NCBI GenBank assembly: GCA_963281255.1
Contig: OY725502.1
Span: forward strand, 3,038,001 to 3,102,000
Direction: 5' to 3'
DNA from: Aphrocallistes beatrix
Lineage: Eukaryota; Porifera; Hexactinellida; Sceptrulophora; Aphrocallistidae
DNA: 64,000 bases
Positions within the stretch are counted from its first letter, which is position 1. Each line of letters starts with the position of its first letter. The translations under genes were made by a program, and so were the position numbers. Below are positions 52,480 through 62,893 of the stretch, one piece after another. The notes under the pieces were generated by a model that was given only the letters and a program-made list of their open reading frames with translations, searched no databases and was not told the origin of the DNA.

Positions 52480-54750
52480 CTAAGTCACTATTATCTTCCT
52501 CTGCCATCTCTTGGTGCAATTTCGTCGTGGCTTTTTTGAAGGTGGAAACATTGTCTGATTCATTTGTACTAGGCAGAAATGCAAATGCGCCCTCATTTGT
52601 GTCTGATCAAAGGAGCATGTATGTGGGTCAATGCCTTGACACAATGCTGTAGCAAAGGCTATATAAAACACTCCACAATCTGAACCTCCTGATTGCTTTT
52701 GAGTTTCAACAAAATGTAATTCAAAATCAGTTTTTTTCAATATCCCGGCTGCCTGTTTCCTCAGGGATAACGAACCAAAGAGCACGTTGGAATGCTATCA
52801 TAAACAATTCCAGGTGGACAATTGAAGCTTGAGACACATACCCAGTGTGTCCTACCTAGGTTGACTATCTGGACAAATGAAATTGAAGGTGACTTAATCA
52901 AGCTTTTCAGATAGATTGAGGGGATCTTCAAGTTCATTTGTATTTGGTTCTGCAGATTAGAAACATAAACGGGTGGTGATAGTAAAGTAGTTACTTACGT
53001 TCTCTTTACTATCAACTGAGGTAGAAAGTGCTTCTTTGAGATCCTTGCAAAATGGTTCTTTACCAGATTCTACAATTCTTTAGTTTGTTTTTTTCGTGGT
53101 AGTAAGCGTTTAACATGTTTCTTGTGGTATAGCTTTAGACGAGATATATTCTGAGTCTTTTTTAGGACAATGCCGGTCATAGGATTGCGAAGATTGAAGA
53201 CTCCCTTTCCCAAATCCTGCTGGAAAATTTCATATGGTCCAAGATACTTCATTCGAAATTTATCGGCCTTTCTTCCATCCTTTGGTACTGTTTCGAAGGA
53301 GGACTAGTGTACCTGGTTGAAATATCTATATAATAGAAAAATAGAAATGATAAACTCATGGATAATTTAGTTTTTCAGCAATCAAAGACTAGAGTCAAGA
53401 CTTACTTTAAATTGCTTTTGTTCTCTATCATAGTACTTCTTCTGTCTTGCTTGTGCCTCCTGAATATTCTCATCCACTTTCCCATAAAGTTTTTTCTTCA
53501 TAGTATTCATCAGACTAAGGAATGCATCTAGGCCAGGGTTAGCAGGGATGTTTTATAGTCAGGTAAAATTCCATCTCAATTGGTATGACAACTTCACTAA
53601 ATAATGCAATATACAGTAAAGCAACTTGTTATCTCAAGATAGATCACATGGAATATTATGATAATATCACCGAAGGTACATTATTTCGAACGGCGTCTTC
53701 TTTGTTGTCTTCTGTACAGCTGTTCTGTATGCAAATAGAACGCCATCGATATATATATCTCAATCATTATGTTCTTTTATTACAAGCTAGGAGAGCACGC
53801 TGAATTGTTTGGTTGAATCGCTCAACCAAACCATTTGTTTGAGGGTGGTATGCAGTAGAAACCCTGTAGGCTGTTTTCGTTAGTTCAAAAAGCTCCTGGT
53901 TTACATACATGGTTGACGAATTCCCTTCCCTGGTTGTTGATGACAATCTGAGTACATCCAAACTTGCACATCCTCTTATGCAAGAAGAGCGCAACACCTT
54001 TTGCACTCTTTTCTGATAATGCATCAGCTTCTGGCCACTTTGAGAAGTAATCTACCAAGGTGATAATGTATCTGTTACCTCTTGGTGTAAGCGGGAGTGG
54101 ACCAATCAAATCAATTCCAACCTACAAGTATATACAAACAACAATGCAACAATGCAACAAACCTTGTATGAGTATGGTAATTGGTACCATTTTCCACACC
54201 TCTGAGTCAACTTTGATTGGGTGAAGGGGAGCTTTTGATTTCACAAAGTTCCCGGCTCCATTTATCCTTTGACAAACGTCACAAGCTGCAACAAACTTCC
54301 GAACATCATTATACATATCAGGCCAGTAAAAACTGATTGCAATTTTTTCAGACGTTTTATCTCGCCCAAAATGTCTACCTATTGAAAAACGGATGATAGT
54401 GTGAGTTTTACTCTGATATGAAGAACTAATTAAATAAGTATTTTAAAGTTAATTCTACTTTCCAAACTCACTGGAATGGCAAGATTCGATCACTCTTAGA
54501 CCCTCGTCAGGTGTATACGTACAACATTCCAATTTCTATTCAGGGATTTCGCTGATTTTGTTGCGCTTGTTGTACCAACTTTAGAGTAGTGCAATAAGCC
54601 ATCAACTGCGTAGAAATGTTCAAAACTTCTCCTACGAATACTACGGCAATGATTTTTCGAAGCATTCAAAGGATATCGATTGAAAGCTGCATATTCATAA
54701 ATTTCATCATACAAACTCTCCAACACGAATAAAACACAAAAAATATACAA
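52480..54750 (-). pseudogene. Ginger/KRBA2-like integrase plus Ulp1-type protease gene, decayed
   Basis: Exons on the - strand in order: an N-terminal part (about 54720-54500, HFYAVDGLLHYSKVG); the zinc-binding region of an integrase (GRHFGRDKTSEKIAISFYWP, ACDVCQR, about 54375-54190); the catalytic core (about 54122-53770) with Asp in LVDYFSKWPEADAL and Glu in GLVERFNQTIQ; a GPY/F-type exon (about 53300-53070, KYLGPYEIFQQDLGKG); and a Ulp1 (C48) peptidase C-terminus (52785-52480, QKQSGGSDCGVFYIAFATAL). An intron of about 66 bases (about 54187-54122) splits EVWKM from GIDLIGPLPLT. Damage: the second catalytic Asp site, expected as DQGREF, reads NNQGREF; frameshifts lie near 53912 and 53270, and another upstream of the protease exon. 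Confidence 0.78.
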
Positions 54751-55210
54751 GTAATTAAGTCACTACAGGAAAATTAAATTCAAATTTATAGGTATTGGCA
54801 TCCATAAACGTTCAAAGTGATCGTAAGTCTCACGATGATCTCACTATTCATACAATTTTTCACTCTACTTGATATTGTGTTATAAACGTAAGATTTAATA
54901 CATAATTACATACTTAGTATGATACTCACAACATATCCAAATTTCACATTTCAAGTTTCCCATTTTATATTTGCACAATCTGAGGCAAGAAAAGTTGAGC
55001 ATAATTTTGCTTTTATACAATGCTCCTCCCCAGAGTTACGCCACTGCTCTCTCTTGGAGTGGACGATAATATATTGTTCCTGTACTAATTTGTGTCTCAA
55101 GATCGTCACTTTGTGTTCTTCATGGCTGCTGAACTAGCACTTTTAGGTGCCCGACACGCACCTAAATAAACCCCTGTCCCGATATAGCCCAATTAAACGG
55201 AGTCTACTGT
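54751..55210. other. 5' region of the Ginger-like gene
   Basis: No confident exon. A fragment AATTAAACGGAGTCTACTG near 55180-55200 resembles the pogo-like MITE end. Confidence 0.35.
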
Positions 55211-55417
55211 ATTAATAAAAAAGTCCCGAAGGGGAATTCCCCGCCTAGGGCCAGATGTCCGGGGGGGACACCTCACCCTAGGGGGAACAGCTCACCCGGG
55301 GAGACACCTGGCACTCTCACACCGGGTGTATAATATTTCAAAATTTTGTTTAAAAAGCATTCATTTCTACACTAGAAGTGTGTAGATTCCATAGTTGCAA
55401 ACCGATTTAAAGTTAAA

Positions 55418-55842
55418 CCTACTGTATATAAGGCCTTACAATAACTTGCGGATTTGGGATTAGGGATGCGGTAGAAGATGGTTGAACTAATACATGACCT
55501 GCCTTAGATCATTAACAAAGCACAATAGAACTGAAGAATGTATTACCAGCATATATAAATATGGTGTGAAAGTACCCATATCCGTTGTAAAAATTTAGAT
55601 TAGTTACCATATGGTTGCGCAATGGTTATATTTGTGACAAATTTAATCTATTGCGCAACCATATGGTGGCTAATCTAAATTTTTGATGCCATATTTATAT
55701 ATATGCTGGTAATACATTATTCAGCTCTATTGTGCTTTGTTAATGATTTAAGGCAGCTCATCTATTAGTTCAACAATCTTCTAACGCATCCCTAGTCCCA
55801 AATCCGCAAGTTACTGTGAAGCCTTATGTACAGTAGGCTATG
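55418..55842. mobile_element. Fold-back element FB6, small
   Basis: Begins CCTACTGTATATAAGGCCTT and ends ATGTACAGTAGGCTATG. GTTAAA lies on both sides (55412-55417, 55843-55848). Both arms are present but the central part is lost, giving about 425 bases. Confidence 0.82.
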
Positions 55843-56880
55843 GTTAAAATAAATTATCTTAGTCAAATCAATGAAGTAAAATTTATTGTTGCAGAAATAT
55901 TGGATCACCCTATACACTATGCCCTCGCTAATCCGCACTCTCTATAATCTGAACATTTCATTCTTAAAATTCAAACGACAAGAATATAATCTTATTCGAT
56001 TATATGTTTTGAATCGACGTTTATAATTTTCTATCTTTCAATAGGATTGAGAAGCCCCGTTAAAAACATTCATGAGCAAATACTAACCTTTAATTTCTAA
56101 CACTGCAAATTTATCACCATTAATTCTCCTTTGAATTAAATACAACACAAGTAATTTCACTAATCCAAACGATTTTTTGGTTATAGATATAGAACAAATG
56201 GATTAACAAGGGGTTAGATGGCTATGCATAGATTAATATAATCTTTTTAACACACATCTGCTCCAGGCGTAATGCTTTTCACAAAGTATGATGGATTAAG
56301 TGTATTGACCGAGGCGAAACGGGTTTTGTATGAAATTCATTTCACCTGCAACATCCATTCACTAACATTTTTTTCTTATCACACCGTTTTGTCTAAGGGC
56401 TCTCTGGCTGTTGTTTGAAAATTCAATAAAAAGATATAAAAAGAGAACTGGTGGTTTGTTTGAATTAATATTCACTTGCGGTCGATGTAGGGTTTTGGTC
56501 GTAAATTGTTAATTCTAGTATTATTTTATATATTCTCACTTTTGGATATGCTCTCCTTATTCGTATCCAGAGTTGCCGTGGGAATGGAATTTCAATTATT
56601 TCCACAAGATTTCTATGGGAATTCCCACATAAACTCACAGAATCCCATAGGAAATCACACAGAAACTCACAAGAAATCACACAGAATCCCATTGAATTTG
56701 TTGATCCATATGATATTATATTCAACAAATGCTTAGTAAGATACTAACTAATCGTTACATAGTACGTCTTCATCATCCTCTATTTCGCAATTCCAGTATA
56801 TCCATACTTATACTTGGCAAAGCAACACTTGAACTTTCGGGCAAGTTCCCAAGGCAGACTAAATTATATAAATCAGTATA
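55843..56880. other. Unassigned stretch with a short simple repeat
   Basis: No gene was recognised. Around 56630-56700, CACAGAAACTCACA/GAATCCCATAGG-type units recur imperfectly. The open frames across them are repeat-driven. Confidence 0.4.
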
Positions 56881-57234
56881 CTTGGTGGCGTATTTGAGTA
56901 AATCAGAGCCTTCTATGGAAGGGTCCAGGCGTCTACGTAGTTTGGGTAGGATAAGTCCAACCTCACAAAATCAGCGTTCCACAGCTGCAGAAGAAGCAGG
57001 CACACTTAACAAAATTGTTGTAGAACGTCGGAGGAGTAAAAAATTCTCATCATCCATAATCCCTAGTGCCGTTCTGCATAAATGTAAAGGAGGCAGATTT
57101 TCCATAATTTCCAGTTCATCAGACATTTGATAGTGGAAGTAATATTTCACAGCTGCATTAAATCTGTTGAAATAAGATCGCCATGGGTGAGTTGTTGATT
57201 TCTCTGTAGTCGAGATGACTAACTTAAATGCCAA
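56881..57234 (-). pseudogene. hAT transposase C-terminal (dimerisation) fragment
   Basis: The frame contains RRSTTILLSVPASSAAVER, then a TGA stop, then in the same frame FCEVGLILPKLRRRLDPS. This is the C-terminal hATC dimerisation region (the typical pattern is IPASSxxxER, then F--G-I------RL). The N-terminal BED finger and the catalytic core are missing. It is an isolated relic. Confidence 0.75.
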
Positions 57235-57333
57235 TCCTGGTCTCTTATTATAAAATGTTTCGATCAGAGAAATTTAACTAATAAATTTGTTCAAATCAGA
57301 TTGAAAATCTTTTTCAAAAACTTAATTGATACT

Positions 57334-57422
57334 GATATAGAAACAGTAGTATGTACTGTAGGTACAAGGTAACACCTAATGTGTTAGCTTGTATCTACTG
57401 TACATACTACTGTTTCTATATC
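57334..57422. repeat. Hairpin with 35-base arms and 19-base loop
   Basis: The left arm 57334-57368 (GATATAGAAACAGTAGTATG onwards) pairs with 57388-57422 with about two mismatches. The loop is short. It lies 12 bases beyond the 3' end of the gypsy integrase frame. It is either a minimal transposon or a small-RNA precursor-like hairpin; sequence alone cannot decide. Confidence 0.8.
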
Positions 57423-57434
57423 AATCATTCTCCC

Positions 57435-58878
57435 CTACAATGAGCTGGAAGGATCGTCTTCCTGTGTCATCTGATCTTCCGGAATTTGAGACCACGGGAT
57501 AAAGTCCGAATACTTTTTTAGCTTGTGCCTCCTCCCATAACGGGAGTAAGTAATCTCTGTATCCGCTTCAAGTGGAGTTGGATCTTGATCTTCACCGCTC
57601 TTCTCGTCTGGCTCCTCTCCGGAATTATCTTCGATAGTCTCCGATTCCTCGTTTACCTTCCCATCTGTCGTAACTGGGTTTCTAGTTTTCGCATGCCAAC
57701 TCTCATTCCTTTCCAATCTCTTGCAACGATTCGCGTGGTACCACTTTCTTCCTCTCGGCCTGTCTAACTGGATGTTTGCTCCTCGTTGACCTGTTACGCC
57801 GTAGGGTCCCTCAAACTTCGTTACCAATGAGTCTTGCTTCTTCCCCCTTTCGAGTAGCACCATATCTCCTGGGGCGACCCTTGTATCTCTCTTGCTTCTA
57901 TCATATCTTTGTTTTGTACTTGCGAAACTCCTTGCTTCGTTCGTTGTCACTATGTCCGTTAATGATTCCTACCTCTCCTGCAGTGACTTGAAGTATTCCC
58001 CTAGTGAGTCGCTGCTTGCATCTCGATGCTCTGCCCATATGTCAGTTGGCGCTCTTGGCTTCCTCCCGTACGTTATCATGTGGGGAGAAATCTTGGTTGT
58101 CGAGTTTCTTACGTTATTCAGAACGAAACTGACCTCTGGTAAAACTGAAGGCCATGAATCCTTCCCCATCTCTCGCCCCATTAGCAAACACCGAATTACC
58201 TGTTTTACTGAGCCCACGTTACGTTCGGCCATTCCATCACCTTGGGGATGATATGGAGACGAATGGCACTTCTGAATCCCCAATTTCCTGCATAACGTCC
58301 GGATTTCCTCGCCGTCGACATTCCTACCTTGATCTGTCAGCAAAACGTCTGGGACTCCATGACCCCTGAATATCCAACTCCACTTGAAGGCTTGCACATT
58401 CGATGTGGCTGTCTGGTCTTCTAGTGGTACTATCTCTACGTAACGACCAGACAGATCCACTATCAGGGCAAAGTACCGAAACTTTCCATCACCCCATGGT
58501 AGCGTACCAATACCATGGCAACGGCTGCTCCTGGTTGAGACTTTTCGCGTTGGAATCGTTGTAGAGGTTGCTTTGCCTCCTAGTTGGGCTTGGCTTTTTG
58601 ACATATCAGGCATCCTTTGCAGAATATCTTAACGTCTCTTGCCATTCTATGCCAAAAATAAGATCTTTTGATGAGTTCCAGGGTCCTAGCTTGCCCAAAA
58701 TGACTTTCATTGTGGACTCTCTCAATACCCTAAGTCTGAGGTTCCGAGGCACTACTATACGCTCATCGAAGTAAACGGTCTCCTCTTTCAGTCTCAGATG
58801 TGGCGAAGCCCCTTTAAGCTGTCCGCTATACACTCTCCCGTGTTGCAAGAGCTGCTTACATGCAATCCATGAATCCCC
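57435..58878 (-). pseudogene. Ty3/gypsy integrase region, - strand, frameshifted
   Basis: Read leftwards: a zinc-binding region around 58760-58580 (VHNESHFGQARTLELIKRSY and CKGCLICQKAKPN in one frame after a shift), then the catalytic core (58530-57970) with ALIVDLSGRYVEIV (Asp), VLLTDQGRNVDGEE (Asp) and GDGMAERNVGSVKQ (Glu). A C-terminal region (57950-57435) follows with GDMVLLERGKKQD, FEGPYGV and an acidic tail. The upstream part near 58800 (RLKEETVYFDERIVVP) is the usual entry to integrase. The DDE triad is complete, but at least one frameshift breaks the zinc-binding part. It continues the gag start at 61676, with the segment between them inverted. Confidence 0.85.
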
Positions 58879-58879
58879 C

Positions 58880-60167
58880 GCAGCCGTGGCCCTGATTGAG
58901 AAGAGCACCGACGACCCAGTCCTTAATGAAACTGAGGAAAACGAACACCTAGACGCGCAGGACAAAGTACAGCCGGTATTTACGTACTGCCTGTCAGGAA
59001 GAGGAAACAGTAACCGCGGTCCTTTTAGGGGTCGAGAGAGGAAGTTTGAGTGCTACCATTGTAAGAGATGGAGACATAGCTATCGGTCATGCCCAGAGCG
59101 CGTGTGCCTTGTATGTAAAGGTCAGGGACATGACACTGAGATGTGTCCGCAGCGGAGGTTTAAAATGAATCCGGACTCGAGGAATGGCAAGGCGAATGAA
59201 GGTGACATAATATTCTCGGTGGCAGATCAAAAAAGTAGGAACGGAATGCATAGAACAAGCGAAGATTGCGTGACGCTACAACTAAGAATCGCAGGACAGG
59301 AGTTGGCCGCCCTTTTGGATACCGAGGCCAAACCCTCAGTGATCTTGGCACCGTGAAGAGGTTGGGTCTGGAAGAAGAGATCAGAGAGGAATCTGGCCGA
59401 GTTTATGGGATCTGCAAATCACTAGTACAGGTGAAAGTCAGCATCGAGATCCCCATACAAGTAGGGGATGAAAAGCCTCAAGTCGCTAGGTTACAGGTTC
59501 TCGAGAGTGAGGAACCTACGCTACTCTTAGGTAGATCGTTCATGAGGAATTTCGGCAGCGTCCTATTTGACTGGGATCGAGGTAGAATCGGGCTGGGAGA
59601 AAATTGGATCGAGATATACTCACCCGCCGCGTGAGGCGACCCACTATTTCGAGCTCAAACCGCCGTGATAGAGCTGAAATTAGCATCTGTAGCACAGATT
59701 TCATTTGGATTCGACATTGACAGTGGTCTGAGTAGAGAGAAATACACGGAAGTGGAAGAAATATGTAAGGAATTCTCGGATAGATTCGCAGCCAATCCTA
59801 AGAAACCAGAACGCAGCAATACTGAAAAGAACAACATTGACACAGGCACACAGGCACCCATCAAGGTACGACCTCGAAAATTTCCTCCTGGATGGGAGAG
59901 AGAAAAGTTCAAGAGATGCTAGCGAATGGAATCTGCAGGCCCTCGAAATCGCCTTGGGCAAGAAACGTTGTCTTGGTACGGAAGCGGGACGATACTCTCC
60001 GCTTCGCAATTGAGCTCTCGAAAGCGGTGGGTGTGGAGGGTTCTCCCATGCAGAGAAAGGCTTGAGAACATGAAGGGGAAGAGCTCCCACTTAATACTGC
60101 CCTCGCCTGTTATCCAATGATCCCCCAGCCGTATCTGGAAATCTGCCAGTTGAATTCGACAGTCTCG
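58880..60167 (+). pseudogene. Ty3/gypsy gag end, protease and reverse transcriptase start, + strand
   Basis: Read rightwards: two Cys/His knuckles (CYHCKRWRHSYRSC and CLVCKGQGHDTEMC) at about 59050-59150, then a protease in which the active-site DTGA has become DTEA (AALLDTEAKPSVI, about 59320). After a frameshift come LLLGRSFMRNFGSVLFDWD and the start of reverse transcriptase (TGTQAPIKVRPRKFPPGWE, then NGICRPSKSPW in a shifted frame, about 59910-59960). The rest of reverse transcriptase and RNase H are missing; a LINE fragment follows. Its direction is opposite to the integrase on its left and the gag start on its right. Confidence 0.82.
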
Positions 60168-61125
60168 ATTTTCCGCCATCCAATCTTGCATCTCCGCGAT
60201 CCGTTCCTGGCTCCTCACCAACAAGTTGCTTATCAATGACACCAAGACTGAGTTCCTTATAATAGGGACTCGTCAACAACTATCTAAGGTTCAAACTGAT
60301 AGCATCTCTGTTGGTGAGTCGAGAATCTCTTCTTCCAAAGAAGTAAGGAATCTTGGAACTTGGCTCGACAATACCCTCTCAATGTCTACTCAGGTCAGCA
60401 AAGTTGCCTCCTCCTGCTTCTATTACATCTATAACATCCGGCGTATTAGAAAGTATCTCTCTAGGGAAGTCTGTGAAACTCTTGTCAATTCTCTTATCAC
60501 ATCTCGTCTTGATTATTGTAACAGTCTCTTGTATGGTTGCCCCTCATCCCTCTTAGCTCGACTCCAGCGAGTCCAGAACAGTGCAGCCAGGCTTATCTAC
60601 AATGTCTCTCGTACCTTTTCGTCATCTCCTCTTCTTATTAACCTCCACTGGCTGCCTGTTAAACATCGTATCCTCTTCAAAATCCTCCTCATAACTTACA
60701 AAGCCATCCATTCTCTTGCTCCGGACTATATCATCCAGCTCATACAGGTTAAGTCATCCAATCGTACTCTACGATCATCCAACGCCATCCTCCTTGAGCA
60801 TCCTACTATCAAATCTTCCAAAACTCTGGGTGATCGTGCATTCACTTTAGCTGCGCCTGTTGAGTGGAATCTTCTGCCTCCGAGCATTCGGAATGCCCCC
60901 TCACTTCTTCTCTTCAAAAAACTCATCTTTTCCGTATCGCGCACGACACATCCACTTAAATTAATTTCAATGCATATACATACCTTACAAGCATACATAC
61001 ACATACATACGCATACATACATAACACACACCTACTTTTATTGAATTGTACAGCGCACTTGAACATATTAATATGGAATCTGCGCTATATAAATGTATAT
61101 TATTATTATTATTATTATTAATCCC
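60168..61125 (+). mobile_element. CR1/L2-like LINE, fragment B (3' end)
   Basis: From 60226 a 272-codon frame continues the reverse transcriptase C-terminal region found in fragment A (INDTKTEFLIIGTRQQLSKV) and goes on to TSRLDYCNSLLYGCPSSLLA and LHWLPVKHRILFKILLITYK, the usual C-terminal module of this LINE group. The 3' untranslated part holds CATACATACACATACATACG repeats. The fragment ends in (ATT)n, a 3' terminus common in CR1/L2-like elements. It is 5' truncated, as usual for LINE insertions. Confidence 0.92.
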
Positions 61126-61129
61126 GATA

Positions 61130-61676
61130 ACCGTGATCCGTTGCTACGCCTCGCTCGACCAGCCATTCTCTCACACTTACCATGAACGACCTCCCCATTG
61201 CTTCTGTCACGTCGTCTTTATCGGCGATCCAAGCTTTGGACTTCCCTTGTATTTCTTTGGGTAATTGAGTCGTTAAAGTGATACATGCCTTCCTAAGCGG
61301 GTACTTCGCTTTTTACATTGCTTGAATAGTGCCGCTACAAAGTCATCTACTGATTCTACTTGTTCTCTCGGGCGCCATGTCATACTGTGAAATTTCCCAG
61401 TCGCTTCGTACTCGTCGGTTGGGGGTCCAGCGTGTCTTTAAGCAACTTGAAGGCGTCGTCCAAAGTGTCGCATTTTACTGCTTCTTTAGACACCTCGATC
61501 TCCACGAATCTTCGGCAGACGAAGGCCGGCAGCATACTTATCTCAGTTTTCACGCCTGCTTCTCCTTGGGATATGATGTGTCCTACGGCTGCTCTGAAAA
61601 GTGGTTCCCAGTCTTCTATCCGATCCGTATCGCGTAGCGGCGGGATTGGGACTCCAGTTGATCCTGCGGCCATTGA
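61130..61676 (-). pseudogene. Ty3/gypsy gag N-terminal part, - strand
   Basis: The frame starts MAAGSTGVPIPPLRDTDRIE and continues with FRAAVGHIISQGEAGVKTEI and KLLKDTLDPQPTSTKRLGNF, typical of a capsid-type gag. After a stop near 61380 related coding resumes in shifted frames (REQVESVDDFVAALFKQCK) down to about 61130. It is the probable 5' end of the element whose integrase is at 57435-58878. Confidence 0.7.
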
Positions 61677-61679
61677 GGT

Positions 61680-62458
61680 TTAGTCTGTATTTATGTTAGA
61701 TAAGTGTATTGGATGTGCTGCTGTTTCTAGACAGCGGAGCAAAGACTAATAATAACGTAGAAATACAGACTAAACGTTAGGTTGCTCTAACGTGGGTAAG
61801 TTACGAATACTAAGTCCTATATAGAAATGCTATGGTTGCATAGTAACGAGGATCTGTAACACTAGGAATATGAATTAATATTCACAATTATCTCAAAATA
61901 TTTGGGGTTAAGGCCCTCAATGAAACTTGTGGATTTTCAGTTAATTTTGCAATTTTCTTCAAAGTTGGTTGGAACATATCTAAATCATCAGTATAAATGC
62001 GAATAAATGCCTGTGAATGCTTTTATTTGTTCTTATTAACCCATTTTACATTGTTCTTGACATTTAAACTTAAAATCCCTTTATCTCACGACTTTAAAAT
62101 TTCAAAATTGACCGCTTTAAAATAAAATAAAGTCAAAATTGGTTTGACATAGAGGTTTGAAAATTTCAAGAGTTGTTCCATATCCTAATGCGATGAACGT
62201 AGGACCACTCGATTTTCGATATCTTATAAGTTAATGATATTATTGCTGATTTACCAAAAGAAACGTTCGCTTTTTGGTATTTTTTCAGACCCATTTAAAA
62301 TTAACAATTTTTGTCATTTTAACTTTCTTTTGGTCCTATGATGTGGAAATATTATAGACTATCTATGATTCAATTTTGGAAGCATTTTTTTCCTTGTCAT
62401 GTCATAAATATATTTTGAATGGCCAGAGGTCTACCATTAGGGAGGTATTAAAAAGTAC
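61680..62458. other. Unassigned stretch right of the gypsy gag
   Basis: Could include the gypsy leader or LTR, but no repeat of it was found at the left side. No gene was seen. Confidence 0.35.
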
Positions 62459-62581
62459 AGAAAGCATGCTTCTAAGGTACACAAAGCATGTTTCTAAGGT
62501 ACACAAAGCATGCTTCTAAGGTACATAAAGCATGCTTCTAAGGTACATAAAGCATGCTTCTTACACAAAGCATGCTTCAAA
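62459..62581. repeat. Tandem repeat, 22-base unit, about 5.5 copies
   Basis: The unit AAAGCATGCTTCTAAGGTACAC is repeated with small changes (GTTTCT, ACAT). Each unit contains the palindrome AAGCATGCTT. The last copies are shortened. Confidence 0.9.
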
Positions 62582-62893
62582 GCTAGTCACAATCGTTCCG
62601 CCAAATCCTAAATAGGTATTAGAATTTTGAACGAACTTTATATCAAATTTATGTTAATTTTTTTGGTTTATTTTGTCTCTGTTTTGTGATATTTGTTGTT
62701 TATTTTCTGTTCTGTTATGTTTCTGTATATTATTATTTACCACACAACAAAATTGTTATGGAAAACGAATTTACTGGGTGTGTTTGTGCCAATGGTGTGT
62801 GGGAATAAGTGACACAAATAATGGCCTGTACGAAGACTTTTGGTAGGTTAGTTAGTGTACTTCCTTGATTGATTGAAATTTTGGGTAACTCAA

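Larger units (their letters stand above)
52167..55326 (-). mobile_element. Ginger-like DNA transposon with terminal inverted repeats
   Basis: The left end CCCGGTGTCATAGTGCCATG and the right end, read inverted, CCCGGTGTGAGAGTGCCAGG match over about 28 bases. Further similarity continues inside (CACCTCACCCTAGGG-type motifs at both ends). The 3160-base interval holds a spliced integrase gene and a Ulp1-type protease exon on the - strand, the content known for Ginger-group elements. Target duplication is unclear. The coding part is damaged, so this copy is dead. Confidence 0.75.

Noticed and set aside
52480-54316. Gypsy retrotransposon for the 52-55 kb integrase
   Set aside because: Introns, inverted terminal repeats and a Ulp1-type protease exon, with no reverse transcriptase or LTR, fit a Ginger-type DNA transposon better.
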